NCBI GenBank assembly: GCA_038227745.1
Contig: JBBRPS010000522.1
Span: 1-7,391, forward strand
Direction of reading: 5' to 3'
DNA length: 7,391 bases
Source: DASPXY01 sp038227745
Lineage (GTDB): Bacteria; Planctomycetota; Planctomycetia; Gemmatales; Gemmataceae
The notes beneath the pieces are model-generated. The model did not search any database. It saw nothing but the letters and a program-made list of their open reading frames with translations, and had not been told where the DNA came from. The stretch's first letter is position 1, and each line of letters opens with the position of its first letter. A program made the position numbers and the translations under genes. Shown piece by piece: positions 1 to 5,353 of the stretch.

Positions 1-210
1 CGGGGGAGGATTGGGAGGTTCATCGGGGGGCGGGGCGCGGCGCAAACACTCCCGTTCAGCCGCGAGCGGGTTCGTGGGCGACTCGCTCCGCGTGTCGCTT
101 CTGAGGTGTGGCGCGACTCGCGGAGCGAGTCGCCCACGAACCGGCTCGCGGCTGAACGGGAGTGTTTCCGCCGCGCCCCTCCCCCCGAGGAACCTCCCAT
201 GCCTCCCCCG
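1..210. repeat. 210-bp inverted repeat with 92-bp arms, running into the DUF255 start codon
   Basis: Base i pairs with base 211-i without gaps. The left arm 1-92 matches the reverse complement of 119-210 at 86 of 92 positions (mismatches at left positions 10, 11, 22, 31, 43 and 68). A further 5-bp stem (94-98 with 113-117) lies inside, leaving a loop of about 14 nt. The right arm holds the ribosome binding site (187-190) and start codon (199-201) of the next gene. In the left arm the mirrored start triplet is changed (rc of 10-12 reads AAT). The repeat begins at the window edge, so it may extend further left. Two modules inside it recur elsewhere in the window (51-69 resembles 5965-5983; 69-92 resembles 7357-7380). 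It could be a mobile palindrome, an inverted duplication of the gene's 5' end, or an assembly fold-back, though six mismatches argue against a simple fold-back. Confidence 0.93.
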
Positions 211-2244
211 TCCTGCCGTCGCGCCCTCGTCGTGCTGTCCGCGCTCGCGCTCTGCCTCGCCTTCTCTCCGAGCGCGGACGAGGGCCGCGCCGCCCCCCCC
301 AAAGCCAAGGACGGGAAGCACCGCTTCACCAACCTCCTCGCCAAGGAGACGAGTCCCTACCTCCTCATGCACGCCCACAACCCCGTGGACTGGTACCCGT
401 GGGGCCCCGAGGCGTTCGCGAAGGCGAAGAAGGAGAACAAGCTCATCTTCCTTTCGATCGGCTACAGCTCGTGCTACTGGTGCCACGTCATGGAGCGCGA
501 GTCGTTCGCCAACGAGGGCGTCGCGAAGCTCATGAACCAGGGGTTCGTCTGCATCAAGGTGGACCGCGAGGAGCGGCCCGACGTCGATCAGATCTACATG
601 ACCGCGCTGACCACCGTGCGGAAAGGCCGCGGTGGCTGGCCGCTGTCCATGTTCCTCACGCCCGACGGCAAGCCGATCGACGGCGGCACCTACTGGCCGC
701 GCGAGGACAAGGAGATCGACGGAGAAACGTCGATGGGCTTCAAGAGCATTCTCAACGTCGTCCAGAAGATCTGGACCAAGGACCCCAAGGCCATCCGCAA
801 GCAGGCCGAGGCCGTTGCGGCAATGACGGTCGAGAGCCTCGAGAGCGGCCCCCCCGGCGTCGCGCTGGTGGCCCTCGACCGCAAGCTGTCCGAGGGCGGC
901 GTGGAGGAACTCAAGGAGACGTTCGACCCGGAGTACGGCGGCTTCGGCTCGCCGGCGCGGAAGTTCCAGGGCACGAAGTTCCCGACGCCGCCGCGCCTGG
1001 AGTACCTCCTGCAGATCGCGGAGCGCACGAAGTCGGCCGACGCGCTGAAGATGGTGACGCTGACGCTCGACAGGATGGCGCACGGCGGCATCTCCGACCA
1101 ACTCGGCGGCGGCTTCCACCGCTACAGCACCGAGCGGACGTGGACGGTGCCGCACTTCGAGAAGATGCTCTACGACAACGCCCAACTCGCCGAGGTCTAC
1201 GCCCGCGCCTACCGCCTGACGAAGAAGCCGCTCTACCGCCGCATCCTCGACGAGACGCTGGCCTACGTGCTGCGCGAGATGACGTCGCCGGAGGGCGGCT
1301 TCTACTCGTCGCAGGACGCCGAGACGCACCACGAGGAGGGCCGCTGCTACGTCTGGACCGACAAGGAGATCGACGAGGCCCTGCCGCAGAAGGCCGAGAA
1401 CAAGCTGTTCCGCAAGGTCTACGGCGCCGACGGCAAGCCGAATTTCGAGGGGAAATATCACATTCTGACGCTGCCGAAGTCGCTCACCGAGGTCGCGAAG
1501 GAGATGAAGCTGAGCGACGAGCAGTTCCAGGCGCGGCTGCTACCGCTGCGCAAGAAGGCGTTCGAGGTGAGGGCGAAGCGCGACCACCCGTTCCTGAACA
1601 AGGTGATGCTGACGGCGTGGAGCGGCGAGATGATCGGCGGCTTCGCCGAAGCGGGCCGCGCCCTGAAGGAGCCGAAGTACGTTGAGGCGGCGGTCCGCGC
1701 CGCCGAGTTCACGCTGAAGAACCAGAAGACCGCGGAGGGGCGGCTGCTGCGGACCTACGGGGCGCAGCCGGGCAAGGCGCCGAAGGCGCAGGGCCCCGCG
1801 TACGTGGAGGATTACGCCTTCCTGGCGCACGGCCTGCTGAACCTGTACGACGCGACGCGCGAGAAGAAGTGGCTGGACGAGGCGCGGGCGCTGACCGACA
1901 CGATGGTCAAGTTTTACGGCGACAAGAAGGTCGGCGGCTACTACTTCACGGCGACCGACGGCGAGAAGCTGTTCGCGCGGAACAAGGACCAGTTCGACGG
2001 CGCCCAGCCGTCGGGCAACAGCGTGGCGCTGGGGAACCTGGTGCGACTCTGGTCGGCGACGGGCGCGGAGCGCTACCGCGCCGAGGCGGAGAAGGGCTTC
2101 AAGGCGTTCGCCGGCTCGCTCAAGGCGTATCCGCAGACACTGACGGCGATGCTGGAGGCGCTGGACAGGTATCTCGACGTGAAGGAGGCGCGCGGGAAGG
2201 AGGAGCCGAAGAAGGAAAAGAAGCAAGGGTTGGGAACTAAATAA
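199..2244 (+). CDS. Exported DUF255 / YyaL (SPATA20-like) thioredoxin-fold protein
   Basis: This 681-residue protein belongs to the DUF255 family (YyaL of Bacillus, SPATA20 of animals). Members join an N-terminal thioredoxin-like domain to an all-helical six-hairpin barrel resembling N-acylglucosamine 2-epimerases. Their reaction is not established. Residues 1-32 look like a Sec signal peptide (two Arg, then a hydrophobic run at 9-22), so the protein is probably exported. The family block NPVDWYPWGPEAF lies at 61-73, and the redox motif C92-Y-W-C95-H follows SIGYSS. The barrel carries GGGFHRYSTERTWTVPHFEKM, GGFYSSQDAE and DGAQPSGNSVALGNLVRL. Length is normal for the family. I chose the ATG at 199 because GAGG at 187-190 sits 8 nt upstream and the signal peptide then begins at residue 1; the frame is open back to 106, but that extension is palindrome DNA. 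The C-terminus is Lys/Glu-rich. There is no visible terminator before the DUF4058 gene 73 bp downstream. Confidence 0.93.
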   Translation: MPPPSCRRALVVLSALALCLAFSPSADEGRAAPPKAKDGKHRFTNLLAKETSPYLLMHAHNPVDWYPWGPEAFAKAKKENKLIFLSIGYSSCYWCHVMERESFANEGVAKLMNQGFVCIKVDREERPDVDQIYMTALTTVRKGRGGWPLSMFLTPDGKPIDGGTYWPREDKEIDGETSMGFKSILNVVQKIWTKDPKAIRKQAEAVAAMTVESLESGPPGVALVALDRKLSEGGVEELKETFDPEYGGFGSPARKFQGTKFPTPPRLEYLLQIAERTKSADALKMVTLTLDRMAHGGISDQLGGGFHRYSTERTWTVPHFEKMLYDNAQLAEVYARAYRLTKKPLYRRILDETLAYVLREMTSPEGGFYSSQDAETHHEEGRCYVWTDKEIDEALPQKAENKLFRKVYGADGKPNFEGKYHILTLPKSLTEVAKEMKLSDEQFQARLLPLRKKAFEVRAKRDHPFLNKVMLTAWSGEMIGGFAEAGRALKEPKYVEAAVRAAEFTLKNQKTAEGRLLRTYGAQPGKAPKAQGPAYVEDYAFLAHGLLNLYDATREKKWLDEARALTDTMVKFYGDKKVGGYYFTATDGEKLFARNKDQFDGAQPSGNSVALGNLVRLWSATGAERYRAEAEKGFKAFAGSLKAYPQTLTAMLEALDRYLDVKEARGKEEPKKEKKQGLGTK

Positions 2245-2317
2245 TTCCACGCCAAAAGGAAAGCGAGCGGCGGGGCGGACAGCGGCTCGTGCATTACCTG
2301 TAGCGAGAGAGGAAATC

Positions 2318-3187
2318 ATGCCTTCACCCTTTCCGGGGATGGATCCGTATCTGGAAGCCACCTACATCTGGCCGGACTTTCACGATCGGCTGGCCGGCCA
2401 CCTCAGCGGGGAGCTGAATAGCGTCCTGCCGCCCCCGTATTACGCGCGCCTGGAGATGCGCCCGGAAGTCGGCATCGCCGAGGAGGCCGGGCAGGGCCGA
2501 CGGATCGTCCCCGATGTCGCGCTGGCCAGCAGGCCGGGTTCTGGCTCGGCCAGCGGGCAGACCGCAGTTCTCGACGCCCCGGGGAGCAACCTCTCGAAGT
2601 CCATCGAGGTGACGGTGAGGTCGGAGCCGCTCCGCCACGCCATGGTCGAGATCCGTGACGCCAAGTACGGGCATCGCCTCGTCACCTTGATCGAAATCGT
2701 CAGCCCGTCCAACAAGCGGCCGGGCATCGACCGCCGCATGTACCTGCACAAGCAGCGCGAGGTGCTCGACAGTGACGCCAGCCTGGTCGAGTTGGACCTG
2801 CTGCGCCATGGCCAGCGCCTGCTCTCGAGCCTCTACGTGCAGGAGACCGTGCAGGAACTGGAGCCCGCTCCGGACTACCTGGTGCTGGTCAACCGGGTCT
2901 GGAAGCGCGTGGACGACGCGATGAACTACCAGATCTTCCCGGTCCTGGTGACGGAAGTGCTGCCGCGCATCCCGGTGCCGCTGCGCTCCAACGAGCCGGA
3001 GATCCTGCTGGACCTGCAAGCCGTCTTCAACCGCGTCTACGACACCGGGCCGTACCGGCGCGGCGCCATCGACTACAACCTGCCCCCCGACCCGCCGCTG
3101 CCGGGCGAGACGGCGGCCTGGGCGGCGCAGCGCGTCCGTGACTGGCTCGGCGGCGGTAACCCCGCACTATCACCCCCCGCTGGTTGA
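2318..3187 (+). CDS. DUF4058 family protein
   Basis: This 289-residue protein opens with MPSPFPGMDPYLE and WPDFH, the hallmark of DUF4058, a family of unknown function that is abundant in planctomycetes and cyanobacteria. Conserved blocks are VPDV (64-67, D66), LIEIVSPSNK (124-133, E126), a following helix with K145 and LVELDLLRHG (156-165). The D...E-V-SP...K layout resembles Uma2-type PD-(D/E)XK nuclease folds. That resemblance is my inference and no activity is claimed. A GAGAGG ribosome binding site at 2307-2312 lies 5 nt before the ATG, which supports the start. The gene follows the DUF255 gene on the same strand at 73 bp and could be co-transcribed with it. Its last 18 bp overlap the 3' end of the opposing Tsr3-like gene. 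The protein looks complete, without a signal peptide or membrane segment. Confidence 0.9.
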   Translation: MPSPFPGMDPYLEATYIWPDFHDRLAGHLSGELNSVLPPPYYARLEMRPEVGIAEEAGQGRRIVPDVALASRPGSGSASGQTAVLDAPGSNLSKSIEVTVRSEPLRHAMVEIRDAKYGHRLVTLIEIVSPSNKRPGIDRRMYLHKQREVLDSDASLVELDLLRHGQRLLSSLYVQETVQELEPAPDYLVLVNRVWKRVDDAMNYQIFPVLVTEVLPRIPVPLRSNEPEILLDLQAVFNRVYDTGPYRRGAIDYNLPPDPPLPGETAAWAAQRVRDWLGGGNPALSPPAG

Positions 3188-3652
3188 CGCCCCCGGTTCG
3201 CCGAGCAGCCCGTTCAGCTTCAGGAACTCCTCGCCCCAGCGGTAGTGATCGAGCAGCCCCGCGGTCGCCCGCCCCAGGATGTGGTACGCCAGGAACAGCG
3301 CCTCGACCGACGCCAGCCCGTTGTCGGGGTCGGTGCCCATCTTCGACGAGCGCGGGTACGCCGTCCGGTAGCCCTTCAGCGAACGCGGCGGCACGTCGAG
3401 GAAGTCGCGCGTCATCGCCCCCGCCCAGCGCCAGCTCCCATCCAGCAGGAGCACGCCGCAATCCGCGTCCGCCGCCGTCAACGCTGGCCCCTCCGCCGCC
3501 AGCCGCACGTAGCCCTCCAGCGGCGGCCGCTGCGCCACGGGGTGCTTGAGCAGCAGGATGTCCGCCCGACCGCGCAGGGGCAAGATGGAGCACTTGCGCG
3601 GGTTTTCAGCCGGGTGACGGACGATCACCGTGAGCGGAAACGACGGCTCCAT
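3170..3652 (-). CDS. Tsr3 / DUF367-like putative rRNA aminocarboxypropyltransferase
   Basis: The 160-residue product resembles Tsr3 (DUF367 plus the N-terminal RLI-like segment). In archaea and eukaryotes Tsr3 transfers the aminocarboxypropyl group of SAM to a modified uridine of the small-subunit rRNA, using a SPOUT-like fold. Visible support: HPAENPRKCSILPL (13-26) recalls the DPKKC...L block; VLLLDGSWRWAGAM (67-80) recalls the VIDCSWN strand; RSLKGYRTAYPRSSKMG (90-106) recalls the ALPxLxAANPVNYG substrate loop; LASVEALFLAYHILG (113-127) and DHYRWGEEFLKLN (135-147) match the C-terminal SxxEA and FKWGxxFLExN signatures. The DC of the Tsr3 DCSW motif is DG here. The ATG at 3652 has AGGGGAG (3657-3663, complement) 4 nt upstream. 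The gene is convergent with DUF4058, with an 18-bp overlap. Membership in the family is likely. The rRNA substrate in a bacterium is uncertain, and the related bacterial DTW-type tRNA enzymes are the alternative. Confidence 0.78.
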   Translation of the reverse strand: MEPSFPLTVIVRHPAENPRKCSILPLRGRADILLLKHPVAQRPPLEGYVRLAAEGPALTAADADCGVLLLDGSWRWAGAMTRDFLDVPPRSLKGYRTAYPRSSKMGTDPDNGLASVEALFLAYHILGRATAGLLDHYRWGEEFLKLNGLLGEPGASTSGG

Positions 3653-3665
3653 GCGACTCCCCTAA

Positions 3666-3752
3666 GAGGCCCTAACAGAACGTGGGGCAAGTTGCCAACT
3701 TGCCGGGAAAAATGGCAAGTTGGCAACTTGCCCCACGTTCTGTTAGGCGCTC
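3666..3752. repeat. 87-bp nested palindrome (MITE/BIME-like)
   Basis: Base i pairs with 7418-i: 39-bp arms (3666-3704 and 3714-3752) with two mismatches and a 9-nt loop, GGGAAAAAT. Weaker pairing continues outward to about 3660 and 3758. Each arm is itself palindromic (GGCAAGTT-GCC-AACTTGCC), so the element can fold as one long hairpin or as two smaller ones. It lies between the divergently oriented Tsr3-like gene and selW, 14 bp upstream of the former's start codon, and contains no coding sequence I would support. Confidence 0.93.
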
Positions 3753-3779
3753 TAAAGGACCGACGCACCACCCGGTCCC

Positions 3780-3807
3780 TTGAAAAGAAGGGAGGCGCGC
3801 TTAAGAT
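3780..3807 (+). promoter_or_regulatory. Candidate sigma-70-type promoter for selW-selD
   Basis: TTGAAA (3780-3785) and TAAGAT (3802-3807) are separated by 16 bp. The match to TTGACA is 5/6 and to TATAAT 4/6. Transcription would begin near 3814 and leave a leader of about 64 nt before the selW start. The leader can form a small hairpin (TTCCC at 3838-3842 with GGGAA at 3852-3856) upstream of the ribosome binding site. This is a motif match only; planctomycete promoters are not well conserved. Confidence 0.35.
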
Positions 3808-3877
3808 GAAGTAAGGGCACCTCCCTACCCTACCAGGTTTCCCGGCGGGTTGGGAAGGGCCAGAGAGGAGGACCACC

Positions 3878-4117
3878 ATGCACGTGGAACTGAAGTACTG
3901 TTCCGTTTGAAACTATGAACCCAGAGCCGTCAGTCTGACGAGCAAGCTCCTGTCCACTTACAAGCAACAGATCGAGGATCTGAAGCTGATCCCCGCGGGC
4001 GGCGGCGCCTTCGAGATCACCCTCGACGGAGACCTGGTCTACTCCAAGCTCGAGACCGGGGAATTTCCCGACGAGCAGTGGGTCCTCGACACGATCGGTT
4101 CCCGCCTGAAGAAGTGA
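3878..4117 (+). CDS. selW: SelW/Rdx-family selenoprotein, 79 residues, UGA (3908-3910) read as Sec11
   Basis: Reading the in-frame TGA at 3908-3910 as selenocysteine gives a complete 79-residue protein of the SelT/SelW/SelH (Rdx) family, small thioredoxin-fold redox proteins that react through a CxxC or CxxU motif. The N-terminus MHVELKYCSVU has C8-S-V-U11 right after the first beta strand, and NYEPRAVSL follows as in the family (C/U-x-Y-x-P-x-A-x-x-L). Further on, GGGAFEITLDGDLVYSK (41-57) and GEFPD (61-65) match the family's G-FEV-vdG-lifSK and G-FP blocks. GGAGG at 3867-3871 lies 6 nt before the ATG. No other stop interrupts the frame, and the true stop is TGA at 4115-4117. A SECIS-like hairpin follows the UGA. 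The next gene, 72 bp downstream, is selD, which makes the selenium donor this protein needs. Its physiological substrate is unknown. Stopping at the UGA would leave a useless 10-residue peptide, so automated annotation probably misses the gene. Confidence 0.93.
3922..3952 (+). promoter_or_regulatory. Predicted bacterial SECIS element of selW
   Basis: Starting 11 nt after the UGA codon, CGTCA (3928-3932) pairs with TGACG (3936-3940) around the 3-nt loop GUC. Below it CAGAGC (3922-3927) pairs with GCTCCTG (3946-3952) with one bulged base, and AGCAA (3941-3945) is unpaired on the 3' side. The loop begins 22 nt after the UGA and its first base is G. That fits the bacterial SECIS model, in which SelB binds a short hairpin inside the coding region about 16-37 nt past the UGA with a G at the top of the loop. 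Confidence 0.7.
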
Positions 4118-4123
4118 GGCGCC

Positions 4124-4166
4124 TCCGTCCGGTCGGGGGCGCCGGGAGCGGCCTCGACCGGACGGA
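4124..4166 (+). terminator. Strong hairpin between selW and selD (terminator or attenuator)
   Basis: A perfect 12-bp stem, TCCGTCCGGTCG (4124-4135) with CGACCGGACGGA (4155-4166), closes a 19-nt interior that can pair further (4140-4142 with 4148-4150). It begins 6 nt after the selW stop and ends 23 nt before the selD start. No T-run follows, so it may be a weak terminator, an mRNA stability element, or a control point that sets the ratio of the two products. Which one cannot be decided from sequence. Confidence 0.6.
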
Positions 4167-4189
4167 CGGCGATTTACTCACTCTATCCC

Positions 4190-5254
4190 ATGCTATTCTT
4201 CGGCCGTAAGAAGCGACTGACCGATTACGCGTCCTGTGCGGGGTGAGCGGGCAAGCTCCCCCCCCAGGGGATCGCGCAGGTCCTGCGCCACCTACCCAGG
4301 AACGACGACCCGAACCTCCTCGTCGGCACCGAGACGCACGACGACGCGGGGGTCTACCGCCTCACCGACGACCTCGCCATCGTCCAGACCATCGACTTCT
4401 TCCCGCCCGTCGTCGATGACCCGTACGCCTACGGACAGATTGCCGCGGCCAACGCCCTCAGCGACGTCTACGCCATGGGCGGCACGCCGAAGACCGGACT
4501 CAACCTCGTCGGCTACCCCGACGACAAGGATCCGAGTCTGGAGTGGCTCGGCAAGATCATCGAGGGCGGCCAGGAGCGCTTCCGCAAGGCCGGCGCCGTC
4601 ATCGTGGGCGGTCACACCGTGCGCGACGCCGAGATCAAGTTCGGCTACGCGGTGACCGGCGTCATCCACCCCAAGAAGATCCTCACGAACGCCTCGGCGA
4701 AGCCGGGCGACAAGCTGGTGCTGACCAAGGCGCTGGGCACGGGCTTCGTGACGACCGCGCACAAGGCGCAGGCCTGCCCGGACGACACCTACCGGGCGGC
4801 GGTCGCCAGCATGATCCAGCTCAACGACATCGGCCGCGATGCGATGCTCGACGCGGCCGCCCACGCGGCCACCGACGTGACCGGCTTCGGCCTCGCCGGC
4901 CACTCGTTCGAGATGGCCCAGGGCAGCGGCACGACGCTCGTGCTGGAACTGTCGCGCCTGCCGCTGCTGCCCGGCGCGGAGGCCCTGGCGCGGAAGCCCT
5001 ACCTGACGCGGGCCAGCAACACCAACGCCGCCTACGTCGCGCCCCACCTGAGCAAGGAGGGCAAGCTCGACCCGATGCGGCTGCAATTCTTCTACGACGC
5101 CCAGACGTCGGGCGGCCTGCTCATCTGTGTGCCCGCCGACCGCGCCGAGTCGCTCGTCGCCGCCGCCCGCTCGAAGGGCGCCACCGCGACCTGCGTCGTC
5201 GGCGAGGTGCTGGAGCGGGCCGATCCGAACGTGGCCCTCATCCTGCGGCCGTGA
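4190..5254 (+). CDS. selD: Selenide, water dikinase (selenophosphate synthetase) SelD, UGA (4244-4246) read as Sec19
   Basis: SelD converts selenide, ATP and water to selenophosphate, AMP and phosphate, giving the selenium donor for Sec-tRNA synthesis and other selenium uses. Reading TGA at 4244-4246 as Sec gives 354 residues, close to E. coli SelD (347). The N-terminus has RLTDYASCAGUAGKLPP: U19 occupies the catalytic Cys17 position of E. coli SelD and K22 matches its Lys20. Metal and ATP residues follow: HDDAG (50-54), D69, ALSDVYAMGG (89-98, D92), GGHT (140-143) and ATDVTGFGLAGH (D229). The ATG at 4190 is the nearest upstream in-frame start and gives the usual short N-terminal tail. No clear Shine-Dalgarno is visible, so coupling to selW or an unusual initiation is possible. 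A caller stopping at the UGA would begin at an internal ATG such as 4475 and lose the active site. The gene is convergent with tpx across a perfect palindrome. Confidence 0.96.
4274..4288 (+). promoter_or_regulatory. Predicted bacterial SECIS element of selD
   Basis: GCGCAG (4274-4279) pairs with CTGCGC (4283-4288) around GUC, or, with a looser top, GCGC/GCGC closes the loop AGGUCCU. The top of the hairpin lies about 32 nt after the UGA, inside the 16-37 nt window described for bacterial SECIS elements. The apical sequence GCAGGUC-UGC strongly recalls the E. coli fdhF SECIS, in which SelB recognises the GU of an AGGUCU loop. I see no convincing lower stem. Confidence 0.72.
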
Positions 5255-5273
5255 GAGCCGCCGGGTCCTCTGC

Positions 5274-5330
5274 AACACAAGCCCGACGGGCCGGCGAGGC
5301 ATTGCCTCGCCGGCCCGTCGGGCTTGTGTT
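5274..5330. terminator. Perfect 57-bp palindrome, probable bidirectional terminator of selD and tpx
   Basis: Perfect 28-bp arms (5274-5301 and 5303-5330) surround a single central base. It lies 19 bp after the selD stop and 23 bp beyond the tpx stop, between convergent genes, as expected for a shared terminator. The A-rich 5' edge (AACACAA) and T-rich 3' edge (TTGTGTT) give a modest U-tract in both directions. Its length and perfection exceed what termination needs, so it may also be one of the mobile palindromes of this genome. Confidence 0.75.
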
Positions 5331-5353
5331 CGTAGGCGCTCTGGTCGGATGGA

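Noticed and set aside
106..198. A 31-residue N-terminal extension of the DUF255 protein from the ATG at 106
   Set aside because: It is encoded by palindrome DNA, lacks a ribosome binding site and would push the signal peptide inward; ATG 199 has GAGG 8 nt upstream.
199..270. Lipoprotein signal in the DUF255 protein (LALC near residue 19)
   Set aside because: The residue before Cys is Leu instead of Gly, Ala or Ser, so the lipobox rule is not met; a plain Sec signal is more likely.
1540..2361. Long open frame on the minus strand opposite the DUF255 gene
   Set aside because: It is a GC-rich mirror of the true coding frame, of low complexity (Arg/Leu/Ala), and matches no family.
3245..3814. 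Open frame on the + strand across the Tsr3-like gene and the palindrome
   Set aside because: It is antisense to a gene with clear family motifs, its composition is Arg/Pro-biased, and it runs through a palindromic repeat.
3625..3879. Small open frame on the minus strand upstream of selW
   Set aside because: It consists mostly of translated palindrome sequence and has no ribosome binding site or family match.
3878..4246. selW and selD as pseudogenes, or UGA reassigned to tryptophan or glycine
   Set aside because: Both UGAs fall exactly on known Cys/Sec columns and nothing else is broken; UGA also serves as the normal stop of selW, selD, tpx and DUF4058, so it is not generally reassigned.
4475..5254. 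A shorter SelD starting at the internal ATG 4475
   Set aside because: It would lack the catalytic Sec, Lys and ATP/metal-binding N-terminus, which are all encoded in frame upstream once the UGA is read as Sec.
4292..5302. 336-codon open frame antisense to selD
   Set aside because: It is a shadow of selD in a high-GC background; selD on the other strand has complete family motifs.
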